From positions 116,078,991-116,142,990 of the forward strand of contig NC_133166.1 of assembly GCF_040802235.1 (NCBI RefSeq): a stretch of DNA of 64,000 bases. The letters run 5' to 3'. Of the stretch, positions 11,293 to 23,162 are shown piece after piece. Positions within the stretch are counted from its first letter, which is position 1, and every line of letters begins with the position of its first letter. Made by a program: the position numbers and the translations under genes. The DNA is from Manis javanica. Taxonomy: Eukaryota > Chordata > Mammalia > Pholidota > Manidae. The notes beneath the pieces are model-generated. The model was not told the DNA's origin and ran no database searches. It saw only the letters and a list, made by a program, of their open reading frames with translations.

Positions 11293-11333
<41 letters not shown>
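11290..11333 (+). repeat. (TAA)n microsatellite
   Basis: About 14 tandem TAA/ATA units directly precede the purine tract of the ERV 3' end. Confidence 0.95.
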
Positions 11334-11650
11334 GGGAGAAATGTGGGATTCACATATAAATCAAGTATAAAAATCAAACGAATATTCATATTTGACCTGA
11401 TTGCCTATAATTCATAATGCGTGATCAAAACCGAAAGTTTCTATGATGACTGCCCTTGTACTGTTCACCATCTAAGAACTTATTCACTATGTAAGAACTT
11501 GTTCATTATGCTTCAGAAGATTGGAGACTGTTGAGAATTAGGCTTGGGGTTGATTAATGATTGTGCATTGAGTCCCCTATACAGAATTTTATTGTTGTTA
11601 ACAACCATTTGATCAATAAATATGAGAGATACCCTCTAAAAAAAAATTAT
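11334..11650 (+). mobile_element. ERV polypurine tract and partial 3' LTR ending in an A-run
   Basis: A polypurine tract 'aagggagaaatg' at about 11333-11344 leads into a TGTGGGATT start typical of an LTR. About 270 bp later comes the poly(A) signal AATAAA (about 11616), followed within 20 bp by a run of nine or more A. No U5 or second LTR is seen after the A-run. This could be a truncated LTR or a retro-processed ERV transcript. Confidence 0.5.
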
Positions 11651-14315
11651 TAAAAGGGGTGAATTTAGGGAATATAGAAAGCTAATGATAAATGGGATGA
11701 AAAAAGAGAAATAAGTAACCTAAGGACAACCAGATTTATTTTCATAAGTAAAATTATTTAAAACTATAAAATATGTCATTCATCAAGTATTTTTTTAAAA
11801 ACATAGCCTCATACACTATGATATACTGTGAATGGATACAGAGTGTAAAGGGACATAATCACTCAAATATTAAAACACTATTCATTAAAAAAAAAAAAGG
11901 GAACAGGATTTAAGAAAACAAAGCTGAGACAGAAGTGGGTCCGTCTAAGTAATCAGTGCCTGTGTGAGGCAAACAATTAGCACTCATGTTGGGACAGAGA
12001 AAAACGGGTGGCATTAGATGCCCAGCAATACCAGAGGCAGGGCGTGTTGAGGTTTTTGTGCTGGGGAGAAGGGAGTCATTAATTAGTTGTGGTTTCAAGT
12101 GCCCTGGTTATAAATATATGGGTGACAGCAAAATAGTAGAGATAATGTGAGTTTCAAAGCAGAGGAAGAAGGAAAAAGGAATTGAGAGAAAGTGAAGGTG
12201 GAGGAGGCTTGAGAAAGGAGGCGGCAGGTGGGGGCCAGGGGTCCCCATAGCTCAGGGGAGATGTGGAGTAGGTTGGGACAGGACCATCTGGAATTGAGGG
12301 TGTGACCTCGTAGATGGACTTCCGACCCCCCGCCTTGGCCCATGCTGTGCTCTCCCTTGGGGTGAATTTCCTCCTGTCCTCACATGTGTGAGTCCCAATA
12401 TTTTGCCAAGGCCAAACTCAAATGTCTCCTCTACCAGAAGGCCACCGTTCTCCCAGCCCTGTGGCCCTTGTCCTGACTCCTGGGCACCCAGCGTGGAAGG
12501 CAGGGCTGACGTATGAGCTGCTTGAGCACAGGGCCCGTGTCCGCTCTGTCACCAGGCCGGGCCACAGTTGGCCGTGAGGTGAGTGTGAATGGGCGTGTGC
12601 CAGGTCCCCTGGGGTCAGACCTCAGCTATTGCCCATGGGTGGTTTGTGCAGTATTGTTAGGAGTCAGCGAGCAGGAGGGTGCAGCAGGGCCTGCAGGGGG
12701 AGTCAGACAAGGATCCGGGCACCCCGGGGACTCCGGACCTGAAGCTGGAGGCAGGAGTAGCATGTATGCTGGCGATAAGCAGGTGGGAGAATATTACAGC
12801 AGGGAGAAGGCATGAGGGAAGGCCAGTGATGAGACAGTGAGGGGCTGTGTGTGGGGAGCAGACAGCTCCTTTAGTGGGAAGGGACTGCCAGTCAAGCAGG
12901 TGAGGAGGGTACAAGCAGAATCCAGCAGCAACCCTCAGGGAGTCAGTGAAGGAGGTGAGCAGGGAGTAGAGGAGGGTCTTGGTAGGCCCTGTGGGTCTGG
13001 AAGACACCCTGGTGGTGGTGGCCTCTGGGAGATGGCAGGGGGTGGCCTGGTGCCAGGCCACAGTGAGCAGGAAAGTGTCCAGCTGGCAGAGGTGAAAGAG
13101 GAGGCATGCATTGGAGATGCCACCAGAAATGGAGGAGTTGGGGAACACCTCCTGCAGGGAGGTGGACCCCCAAGTGGGGGCGCCCAACCCAGAGCTGAAC
13201 GGAAGGTTTGAGAAGCAGAGGAGGCTGCATCTCCATGGAAGCTGCTGACGGGGAGGGAGGAAGGCCGGCTGAGCTCCAGCGGCCCCGCCTCTGGGACGCC
13301 TTCCCTGCTTGCCCACGTCCTGGCTCCAGCCCCACCCTGCATCCTGGGCTTCCTCTCTGGGGCAGTAACCTCTCTGCCGTGCACCTGTCCTGCAGGTGTT
13401 GGCTCTAAGACAGCTCAGCTCTGCCTGGTGCCTCCTGGTGCCTCCGGGCCCTAGGATTGGGCGCTGCTTCGTGCTCAGATTGGAGATGAGTGAGTGAATG
13501 AAACAACATTGAAGAGGCAGGAGGAAGAGAAAAGGCCCAGAGCTGACCGAACTACACACAGAAAGGCCCGCCCGGGCCCCTCAGCACGTGGTCCCCGACG
13601 GCCCGCCTACGCGGACGTCACTGTCTGCGCGGTCCCTGGAAGCCAGCAGACCTGGTCAAGGCTGATTCCTGAGTTCCAGCCCGTCCCTTCCACTCATCCA
13701 CGGGACATCCCAGGGGCCTCTCGTCTCAGGGGCCCAGCGCTCCCGTCACCGTCTTCCCCGGCGCCCGGCTTCATGCCAGCTCTCCCCTAGCCCACTCTGT
13801 CCTGGACATGGCGCCTCTGTCTGCCCTGCCTCTGAAGCCAGAAACCAGGGGCCCTTCCCAAGCCGTTCTCTCCCTCAGTCCAGGCCCCACAGGCCACTCC
13901 CTCACCCCTGGCCTGCCTGCCCTTTCCTCGCTGAGCCGCCTGCCTCACCGCCTGCCTCCCAGGGAGAGCCCTAACTCCTCCAGGGTTCCCAGGCCATCGC
14001 CATCGGCTTCCGGCCAGCCGCCCAGCGCCTCCCCCTCTGCCCTCTCCCAGCCTTCCCCCTGGCCGCCCTGGGTCGCTAATGTCCTGCATTTTCATACCTC
14101 CAAGCTGCTCAGGCTGTTCTCTCAGATGAAAGTCAACCCCTCTCTTGTCTATCCAGAAGCCGCCTCTTCTCCCTTTGGGGCCGGCCTGCGCGCCCCTGCC
14201 TGGCTCTAGCCCTCCCTGAATTCTTCAGGTAGAGAGCATGGCCTCTGCCTTCCTCCAGTGTGTGCTTCACAAGAAATACTTGCAGAGCCTTGATTAAGCT
14301 TAGCTATCTATGTAT
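11651..14315. other. Intergenic spacer, AT-rich then GC-rich
   Basis: The left half is AT-rich with A-runs. From 12200 the base composition turns GC-rich. Long overlapping ORFs occur on both strands at 12657-13559 and 13494-14209, which is what GC-rich non-coding DNA yields. I found no protein family match, no convincing exon pair and no clear repeat. Confidence 0.35.
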
Positions 14316-14319
14316 CTCC

Positions 14320-14465
14320 TGTTCCTTGTGACAGAGCCCTGGGTAAGGTATTATTATGCCCATTTAACAGAAGGACAAAATGAGGCTTAAAGAGGTTAAG
14401 TAACTTGCCCAGGTGCACTGAGCCATGTGTGCAGGAGCCAGGATTGGATCTCGAGTTCCACATTA
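14320..14465 (-). repeat. MIR SINE
   Basis: Reverse-complement MIR: 'attatgcccatttaacagaaggac', 'ggcttaaagaggttaagtaacttgcccagg' and 'caggattggatctcgagttcc'. Confidence 0.8.
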
Positions 14466-14624
14466 TTACATGGAAGTGTATGATCATTGTTTAAATTGCT
14501 CTATTTCAAGACTCAGAGCTGCTGAAGAAAGTCAGTTATTCCTTTATGCACTCCCAGCATTTTCTGTCTGGCACATAATAAGCGTTCCATCGGTGTTTGT
14601 TCCCGTACACACACATTCTTTCTT

Positions 14625-14925
14625 TTACAGCTTTATTGATGTACAATAAATTGCAAATATTGAAAGTATATAATTTGATGAGTTTAGACATTAGTGTACA
14701 CCCACGGAACACCACCAGTCAGGACAATGGACATCCCCAAAAGGCTCGCCTGTGCCCCTTTGTAACTCCCACTCTACTACTATTTTAGATGAGTTTGAGT
14801 TTTTGAGAATTTTATATAAATGGTACCGGGCCATATGTACTTTTAAAAAGCTGACTTCTCTCTCAATAATTATTTTTTAAGTTCCTCCGTGTTACTGCGC
14901 ATATCAATGGTTTGTTCAAGATTTA
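14625..14925 (-). mobile_element. Old L1 3'-end fragment, antisense
   Basis: It carries the antisense L1M 3' UTR motif 'agctttattgatgtacaataa', then 'acacccacggaacaccaccag' and 'gtcaggacaatgg...', matching the pattern of the longer copy at 53335-54030. Diverged. Confidence 0.6.
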
Positions 14926-15585
14926 AAACTTCAACTCTTCAAAGACAGTTTCAAAAAATGAAAAGGCAAGGCACATACCGGAAGACTATGGGTTCAAAAC
15001 ATAACACTGACAAAGGACTAGTATATGTAAAAGCTCTTACGACTCAACAATAAAAAGATAAACATCCCAAAAACACTGGCCAAAAAAATTAAGTAGACGC
15101 TTCACCAAAGAAGGTACATAAATGGCAAGTAAGCACATGAAAAGATGCTCAATATCATCATTCATTAGAGAAACGCAAATTAAAATTAAAACCTCAATGA
15201 GATACCACTACATATCACTAGAAAGGATAAGACTTAAAGACCATACCAAATTATGGTGAGAATATGGAGCAACTGGAACTCTCATACACTGTTGGCGAAA
15301 ATGCAGAGTAGCACGACCTCTTTGGAAAGTAGTTTGGAAGTTTTTTTTAAAACTATACATACACCTACCATACAACATACCAAGAAAGGGAAATCATTAT
15401 GTCAACACAGTCTTCTACACAAATGTTTATAGCATCTTAATTCATAATTTCCAAAAACTGGAAATAATTCAAATTATAATATCCATACAGTGGAATTTAT
15501 TTAGCAATAAAAATATTGAACAAACATGCAAATGTATTATGAAGTAACCCAAAGACAGCTCATGCAATACTAAACACTTTCACTA
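14926..15585 (+). mobile_element. Old L1 ORF2 C-terminal fragment
   Basis: Sense L1 ORF2 3' sequence: 'catgaaaagatgctcaatatcatcattcat', 'gagataccactac', 'gagaatatggagcaactggaactctcatacactg' and 'atccatacagtgga'. It has stops in all frames and no activity is expected. Confidence 0.8.
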
Positions 15586-17030
15586 GATGGAGGCAAAGGC
15601 TCACTCGTTTCCAGTTCCATCAGCTTCCGTCTTCTGTGGCTACTCTTCCTACCACAGTAGGCTGACAGGTTCCCCAAGTCCCTCATTTAAGAGAGGGGGT
15701 TCCCTGGAGAGAGGTGACAACCCAAGTTTTCAGTTTGCCAGTGCCAGGAGCCAAGACTTGACCCATGTCTCCTAGATTTTCCGGGTTTCTGAATCAACAA
15801 CTGGGGTAAACAATTCCACGTTCTCTTTCCCCCACACCCTTGTCCCCTCCTACCAAATCCTCTCTCTCGTCGTTTCACCTATTTACTTTAGTTAGAAATC
15901 CGCCCAAGTCCATACTAACTAGCCCTGGGCCTGGGAGGCTTGGAGAAAGCTTGGAGATGCTGGGAAACAGTGTAGCTACCACTTGAATTCAAGTTTGTTA
16001 CAGCCGCGATTACCGGGATTATGGAAACTGGTGTGAAAAAGCATCCCGTACATCCGGAGGGGCACCGGAAGGCCATGCCTGCGGTTTGTGGATCAACAGC
16101 CAGCTCCTTGACTTAGACAGCCACCAGGGTACTTTGTGTTGGGCCTCCTTCTCCATTCCCATCTTGGGCTCAGAGGGTGGCAGTGGCTTCTGGCCCACTT
16201 TCTGCCTCTTCCTGTCACTGTCGCCTTCATACTTCCAACCTGGGTAACAATGAGCCTGGCACAACGGCAGGAACCAGGCGCTCCTGACAAATCCCCAGCC
16301 CCTCCTTACTCCTTTGCTCTCCAATGGAGTCTTTGTACTTACAGGGAGCCTCCCAACTCTGGAAAACCATGTGAGACCTTCTCTCCTTCAGACCCTGAGA
16401 CAGTGTTAATTCCGTTTAGGCACTTAACTCAAACCCGGGTAACCAGGGTGTCCAGTTCAGCTTCTCCCCAACACTGCCCCTATTAGACCACTTCAAGGGA
16501 GAAGAAAGACTGTGCAGGGCCTGCACCCGCCTGGGCAGGTCGGGGTAGTCTGCTATGCTGTGCGGACACTAATGCTCGGAAGGAACAGCAAGAGTTGAAA
16601 TGCTGGGACCACAACAGTTCAAATTCCGGCCCTGCTTTGGCAAAAGTGATACAAAGCCAGCTTGCTTCCCCTTGTGCACCGTGGAACCTTCCTGAGTCCA
16701 CACAGGGGAGGGCTGTTCACTCAGACCCTTCCACAGGGCTATTATGGCCACTCATCAGTCCCCAGGCTGGGAGACTTGCGGTGTCTTTGGTCCTGTGTCC
16801 CCCCTCCTCCTAGGTCTGGCTGGGTTTGCCCTAATGAGCCTCTCCTGCCCTTTCAGGAGACAGGGCCTTGGTAGAAGGGCACCTCAAGAATTTAGTGGGA
16901 CCATGAGGATATCTCATCATTTAAGAGGGAGAATTACCACCTGGTATCCAGGCCATTCCACAGAACTGGGGACATGACCTACTTGTAGTTGTTTGGTCAC
17001 TGACAAATTAGATGTGGCCATGAGTCAGCA
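15586..17030. other. Spacer between L1 relic and MALAT1 3' flank
   Basis: Mixed-composition DNA with no recognisable gene or repeat. Overlapping ORFs at 16019-16486 and 16595-16977 lack homology that I recognise. Confidence 0.3.
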
Positions 17031-17045
17031 AGACTTCAGAGGAAC

Positions 17046-17410
17046 ATTTTATTGGCTGTTAAACTCAAAACTTACAAAGGCCTTTTCATAGGAGCAATGG
17101 AAACACCTCTCCACCCCAGCCCATAGCCAACTGCTCAACATAAGTAGGTTGCTTAACACAAAGTGTATTTTTTTTTGTGGGGACTTGGCTGGGTTTTTAC
17201 ATCTCTTAACCCCCTACACCATTTCCCCCTCCAAGTCCCTCCCCTGCATGAAGATCATGTTGTGTCCCTGTGCCATGTACTAGATTGAATAAGGAACAAG
17301 CTAGAAGAGTGCCCCCCCTGCAAAACACCTATTATCAACCTCCTCAGAAACAGAATTTTGGTTTATACACAAGACTCATCACCAGTAAAGAGTGTTTCAA
17401 TTTTTATTAA
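17046..17410 (-). terminator. 3' flank of MALAT1 with two minus-strand AATAAA hexamers
   Basis: Downstream of mascRNA in the transcription direction, AATAAA occurs on the minus strand at 17408-17403 and 17053-17048. MALAT1 matures by RNase P cleavage rather than polyadenylation, but its precursor extends beyond mascRNA. These hexamers are candidate signals for ending the precursor. No functional proof is visible in the sequence. Confidence 0.3.
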
Positions 17411-17636
17411 TATGAAATCTTAAGTTTTTAATAGTGAGGCTTCACACAACACTAGATGCTTAAGGGATACCTGTAAATTAAAGACAAAATAAGTTAGTGT
17501 CCCATGAAAATATCAATACAAACTGATTCAGGCCTCTCTGACCAATTCCAAGAACCTTCCACCTCCCCCACTGAACACCTGAAGGGAAGAGGAGGAAAGG
17601 TGGCAAGTCCTGAAGGCAGGGGTTACAGTCAAGCAA

Positions 17637-17694
17637 AGACACCACAGGGATTTGAACCCTGTCCTGGAAACCAGGAGTGCCAACCACCAGTGTC
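17637..17694 (-). ncRNA. MALAT1: mascRNA, tRNA-like small RNA from MALAT1
   Basis: This 58-nt cloverleaf-like RNA begins GACACTGG and ends GTGTCT. The acceptor-like stem pairs GACACUG with UGGUGUC. A short D-arm-like region follows, then an anticodon-like stem-loop (CCUGG/CCAGG) and a T-arm CAGGG-UUCAAAU-CCCUG with the TTCAAAT B-box-like loop. In human and mouse it is released by RNase P at its 5' end and RNase Z at its 3' end, receives CCA and moves to the cytoplasm. The 5' edge abuts the A-rich tract of the triple helix exactly as in human. Five substitutions relative to the human RNA (from memory) all keep base pairs. Confidence 0.96.
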
Positions 17695-17795
17695 TTTTGC
17701 TTTTTTTTTTAAAGTTAGGAAAGGCCAAAAAGCAAAACCTGAGAAAACAAAGTCTTTTGTTTTCTCAGGAAAAGAAAAACCTTTTACAACCCTAC
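17695..17795 (-). ncRNA. MALAT1: MALAT1 3'-terminal triple-helix (ENE + A-rich tract)
   Basis: Read on the minus strand: U-rich motif 1 (GGTTTTTCTTTTCC), a stem made by CTGAGAAAAC and GTTTTCTCAG, U-rich motif 2 (TTTTGCTTTTT), a conserved GGCCTTTCC linker stem, and the A-rich tract AAAAAAAAAAGCAAAA at 17710-17695. In human MALAT1 these form a bipartite U-A.U triple helix that protects the non-polyadenylated end and is cut by RNase P right after GCAAAA. All parts are intact, and the hairpin loop between the stem arms (AAAGACTTT) differs from human as I remember it. Confidence 0.93.
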
Positions 17796-20764
17796 TGAAG
17801 AACACTGGAGAATCTGCTTCAGCTAAGATGCTAGCTTGGCCAAGTCTGCTATATGTCCACCTGAAAAAGTCTTAGCAGAGGAATTTTGCAACCCCACCCA
17901 ACAGCCCTGTCAGCCACTACAAAGCCTCCTTCTTCACCGAGTTACACCTTCCCACCCAGCAGCATTACAGTTCTTCAAGATTATTCTCTATTTACTGATT
18001 GAAGTCTAGACACTACTACTGTATACTGAAAACACCTTAAAGCTTAGTTGTGGTTTTACTGCAAACCATTTGCAGGTCAATCAATGGCCTTTTCTAGTAG
18101 TGCAACCCACCAAAGACCTTGGCACCACTGTTACCTTGAACGATTATGGACCATGCCACAGGATCCAAGCTACTGGCAGCATCGAGGTGAGGGGTGAAGG
18201 GTCTGCACTAGGCCCAAGGCAGGGGGTGGCGATGTGGCAGAGAAGTCACTTGTGGGGAGACCTTGCTTTTAACAGGCTTCTGGAAAAGCTAGGGAAAAGT
18301 GGTTGCCCGCTTTCCCCCCCTTCAAACCTTCAGGTCTGGGCTTTTTAAGAGCTGCTATAAAAACAGCTTCATTGAAAGTAGGTAAGGCAAGCCCAGGGGC
18401 ATACGTGGTACTTAAGCATTCCATTGGATGCTTCACTCTCCAGAGGCCTCAGTGCATGTCTGCCAAGGGGGCTGAGGCTGGAGTTACCAGGCTGACACCA
18501 CTTTATTGACCTTAGTATAATAGCGCTTTGTTGTCTCTTGCCACAGGAAGGCTCCATGGTTGTCCTACTTTAAGCCTTCGATGCCCTTAGAGGTACCTGA
18601 AAAATCTTAAAAAAAGGCTTAGCGCCCACCTCACCCCTCCACCCCCAGGCGAACAGCCAACTGCTTGACATGCTTTTTACTCCAGCATAAAGCTGAAAAA
18701 CTACTTTCTGATTTACTTATAAGGGATCTGACTTAGAATGTAAATACAGAAAAAGCTTATTCACCTGTTACCATTTTGTCCACTGGTGAATTCAACTGGA
18801 TGCTCCTTCTAGTCTGAAGAGTACCATCTGAAAGAACTAGTGGTTCCCAATCCCCACATTCAACATGTAATGTTTTATTGAAAGTAAACAAGCTATTTTT
18901 CCTTACTGGGTGTCTGGCTTCTCTGGCCCTTCTTATTCATCTGTTGCTTTGAATTTCCTGCATGTAAGAATTAAAACCAAGAGGGGGGGGAAGAGACAAA
19001 CCCACACAAAGACAATGTACTAAGATCACTGAACTGTTAAAACATTTCCACTTGCCAGTGAAATTTCTTGAAGACTGTTGCTTGGCACTTGGCACTTAAT
19101 TTATGGTTGCATCTGGAAAACACTAAAGGCTTCAGTGCCCCTCCCACCCCCGTACCAAAAGTGAACAAAAGGCATTTTACCTAAAGAAGCACAGCAAAAG
19201 GTACTTGGCTTCAATCACAAACATGAATGCTTAAAGCTGCAGAAATTTCCTCAACACCCAAGCCTTTATCACAGCTGGACTTTCCTTTAACAATCACTAC
19301 TCCAAGCATTGAGGGAAACACTTTTAATTATACTCCAGTCGTCTCACAATGCATTCTAATAGCAGCAGATCAGAACAGTACTGCGTTATTACTTGCCAAC
19401 AGACCAGACCAGACCTGAGGTCAAGACAACTGCATTCTCTGTGTGTCTGTAAAAAGAAAGCTAAAACAAGTAAGCCCCACCCCCTCCCCTCCCTTCCCTC
19501 CAGAATCAGGGGGGAAAAAATTTACTTGAGTACGCTGATACACTGCAAGGGTCTCCCACACTAGAACAGAAGGCTGAGCCAAGCGCTTATGTGCAAGTGA
19601 AAATCCTGAACAGCTTCATGAAGGATGAAATGAAGCCTCTGAAAAGGAAAATTCTTTAAAAAATGCACAAACCCCACCCCAAGTGCCACACATAAAACTG
19701 GCTAACACTAGATGATTATAAGCATTTCAACTTAACATGCAAACTCTGGCAATGTGGACAGCATTTTACTACTTGAACCACTGCCAACTTACACCCCCCT
19801 GACTGGTAAGAGTAGGTGTAGTTACCTGTTTCACTGATCATAATCTCCCACCTGTCTAAGTATTTATTCCTTATTTAGAGGGCCTCTACTGCCATGTGCC
19901 TGGAATTATTAAATGTTCATCACTTTATGAAGGGTAAAATTTGTCTTTCCTGCCTTAAAGTTAAATTCATTCTTCCGCTCAATTTCTGATCTTGTCCATT
20001 TAGAGTGTTCTCAAGTTTCTGAAAGATTAGAGAAGAAACCCCCCAAGATTGCCCAACACTAACTACAAACAAACAATATTTTATTTAAATAAGGAGACAC
20101 CTTCCTGAACATACATTCTCTATATTGTTTTATTTTACATTACTTTAATGGGTTTCTGCACAAGATACATCACATTTAAACATAGCAAGATTAACATTTC
20201 TGATTCTTGTTAACAGCACATTATGCCCTTCTTAGTGTTTTCAGAGAATCTCCTTAGTTTTATATTATTGTACTTTTAAAGTACTACTCTGAAGAGGCTT
20301 TTAAGAAATTACATGCCTCTAAAGGAGTGAGGTGCACTATCCATCCCATCATGAGGCCCACAGATACAAATCCTGCGTAATTTTAAAAGGGCTGGATGGG
20401 AGAATTCCCCACAATCTGGAATCCCATATGGAAGGGATTCAGTATTTAAGACCTGCACTGCTCTTAAAAAAAATGCACTCATCCCTAACATGCAGTACTG
20501 CTGACGCAAGTCACACTTATCTGTGGACAGCTGCTTGCTTTCTGCTCCCAGATGAAATGAAGCAACTCTTCTGATCATGAAGAGACACCTGCCTGAGGCA
20601 AATGAAAGATTGGCAAACAGCACGGCCTCCTCAATCCACTTGATCCCACTCATCTCTGAATTATTTCAGCTTCTTTTATTCCAAGGTTAATGTAGCATTT
20701 CATTATCACTTTTTATTCTGCTTTTGTAAAAGCAGTATTTTGAGATGGACATCTTCATTGTATT

Positions 20765-20864
20765 TCTCATCAATTCATTTTATCATCATCTTATTTCTCA
20801 TCAATTCATTTTATTTCAATTCATTATATTTCTCATCAATTCATTAACTTCTCATCAATTCATT
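20765..20864 (-). repeat. Tandem repeat inside MALAT1
   Basis: The 15-mer tctcatcaattcatt occurs at 20765-20779, 20796-20810, 20831-20845 and 20850-20864, with a shortened unit ending at about 20824. On the RNA strand the unit reads AATGAATTGATGAGA. As I remember human MALAT1, this motif is present once at the matching place, so the array looks like a lineage-specific expansion. Confidence 0.9.
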
Positions 20865-22719
20865 ATTTTTGTGGGTATAGCTTGGTAAGCCATAACTTTA
20901 AAATGGTAGATTCCATTAACTTTATAAATTGATAGCTTTCATTCGCTTAGTATTTGTTTTTGAATATGCAGATGTGTTCGTCAGCAGTAAGGATCTCAGG
21001 GTTATGCTTTTTTCCCAATGAAGGTATGAAATATAAGCTTTTCTGCCTTTTACTTATCATTCACCAAGGAGCTGTTCCCTTCCATCTAGGCCACCATATT
21101 GCCAGGCTGGTTATGACTCAGATGATATCTGAAAAAAGTCTACAGAAAAAAAAGTTTCCCCTCCCTCATCAACAAAAGCCCACCCTTTCCATCAGTTAAG
21201 ATTTACAAATACTTAAAATACAAATTTAAAATACACAATTAAGAATTTTGAAGCATACCTTAACATCTTGTTTTGCAGTCAAAGGAAAAATACTTTTCCT
21301 ACACTAGAAAAAGAGCTTGCTTATACACAACTGAAAATAAAATCTTACTTGATAATATAAAAGCTACCATCAGAAGAAATCCTGAGGATCATTAAGCCAC
21401 TTCCTCTGCTCTGAAGCTCCTATAGTAGTATTAAGTTTATATTAAATCACCTGAAAAAAATTCCAAAAGAGAACCACACACTGCCATATCCAAACAACTT
21501 CAGCGTTTAAAAAATTCCCGAGTTTAAGTCAGCCCAGTGGGCTAGACCAACCCCCAGTCCAACGCTTTCCTTCCCCAAGCCCTACTCTCTGAATCCAGTA
21601 GATCTTCAGGTACTTCCCCATCTGCCCAATTCAAAACTTGGGGGGGAACAAAAACTGGAGAATTGGGAGTTACTTGCCAACTTGGAAGTTGAAATTTCTT
21701 TAGTTTTCCATCCTAAGTATTTAAGTTCTCTGGCATGAGTTATCTGAAATCATAAACTAAACAATTACCTAAACCCAACCCTCCCAATCCCAACCATTAT
21801 CAGGCCACTGACAACTAATTGCGGAAGTTTGCCCCTCCCCTTTAATAAAAGGTATTTTAAAAGTCACGTTATGTGAAAACTTAACTTGGACATCTGGCCT
21901 AGTCAAGCTCCTCTGAAGCGCTCCTGAGATGACTGAGTATGAACCAAAGCTGCACTGCGCTGTACATTTCAGCTTCAACTGGGAATACGCTTCCAAGGGA
22001 AAAAGCAGCTCCAATCCCTGGAGGTGTTCGTGCCAACAGCAAAGCGGTACAATCCTTCTCTAACCCAGTTTGTCAATAGTACTATAGCATCTGTGGAAAA
22101 TCTTAGAAAAAAACATTTCCTCCCCCACCCTCTTCCCTTTTAAGACACCCCACAATAGACTTCAGGTGAAAGGGAGTTCACTTTAAAAATCTTATTAAAG
22201 GGTGGAAAAAAGAGTTAACTACCAGCCATTTCTTCAATAGACAGCTCCGCCACAGACCTCAAAGTGAGAGCTGGTTGCGCTCTAGTTTCTAGAAACTGTA
22301 AACCTGTGGTGGTCTGCTTATCCTGATACTGGATTTTCTTTTTTCTGTTACCTTGAGTCATTTGCCTTTGGGATTCTAGACAGACCTAAGGGGAAAAGAA
22401 CTCAAAACTTATTTTGCCCCCCCAGTCCCCACTTTTTTCCCGAGTTACACACCCAAACTCCACATCTAGAAAAGTTTAATACAGGGTGAGGAGAGAAAAA
22501 AGGTCCATTCACGTAACTGAAATGCTTCATTACCCCAAGCCAAAAAAGTTCTTTCCCGAAATTTTCTCCAAGTTGTTCTAATTCACTTGGTTTCCCTCTT
22601 AAAAAACGAAACAAACTTGCCATCTACCATTCCTCCGAGACTTGGAAGTCTGCCCTCAAAAGCTTCAGACAAGACGCATGAGAAAATAAGCCTGAAAAAG
22701 AGAAGCCTGCAACACCCGG

Positions 22720-23100
22720 AAACCGGCCTGCGCCCCCGGGACGACTCCCCCCGTACTCGGCACAGCGCCGCGGATACGGTTACCATAAAGTGCCCAGAGG
22801 GGCGCGCTGCCGCCGGCCTCCCGGGTTCGCACCACTGCGCTCCCCGCGCCGCGCACACCGGCCGCCGCTCTGGGCCCCTCTACATCCTCCACTGCGCCTC
22901 CGCGCCGCGCCGCCTTCCCGGAATCCTCTCCTAGCGTCACCTCCAAACGGGCCGGCCGCTCCTCCTGCCTAGCTGCCTTCTCAGCGCACCGGCTCCCGGG
23001 CTCCGCGCCTATCTTCACCACCATCTGCGCTCGCTGCGCGGTCCTAGCTTCACCACCGGTCCCCGGAATCCTGTCTGCTGCTCCTGTCCTGCTAGATTCA
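22720..23100 (-). other. MALAT1: CpG-dense block within MALAT1
   Basis: About 380 bp with very frequent CpG (for example gcgcgctgccgccggcc near 22801), flanked by AT-rich MALAT1 sequence. It covers the part of MALAT1 built of diverged copies of a 'GGTGAAGCTAGGA'-like unit. It also contains short GC-rich ORFs (up to 172 codons on the minus strand) that are not expected to be translated. Confidence 0.7.
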
Positions 23101-23162
23101 CTGAATCCACTTCCGCCAGCACCTGCTCGGCCGTCAGTGCTAGTCCTCGAGGTTCGGAAATC

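Noticed and set aside
12657-13559. 300-codon minus-strand ORF
   Set aside because: GC-rich region with overlapping long ORFs in other frames, no domain, no splice context and no homology I recognise.
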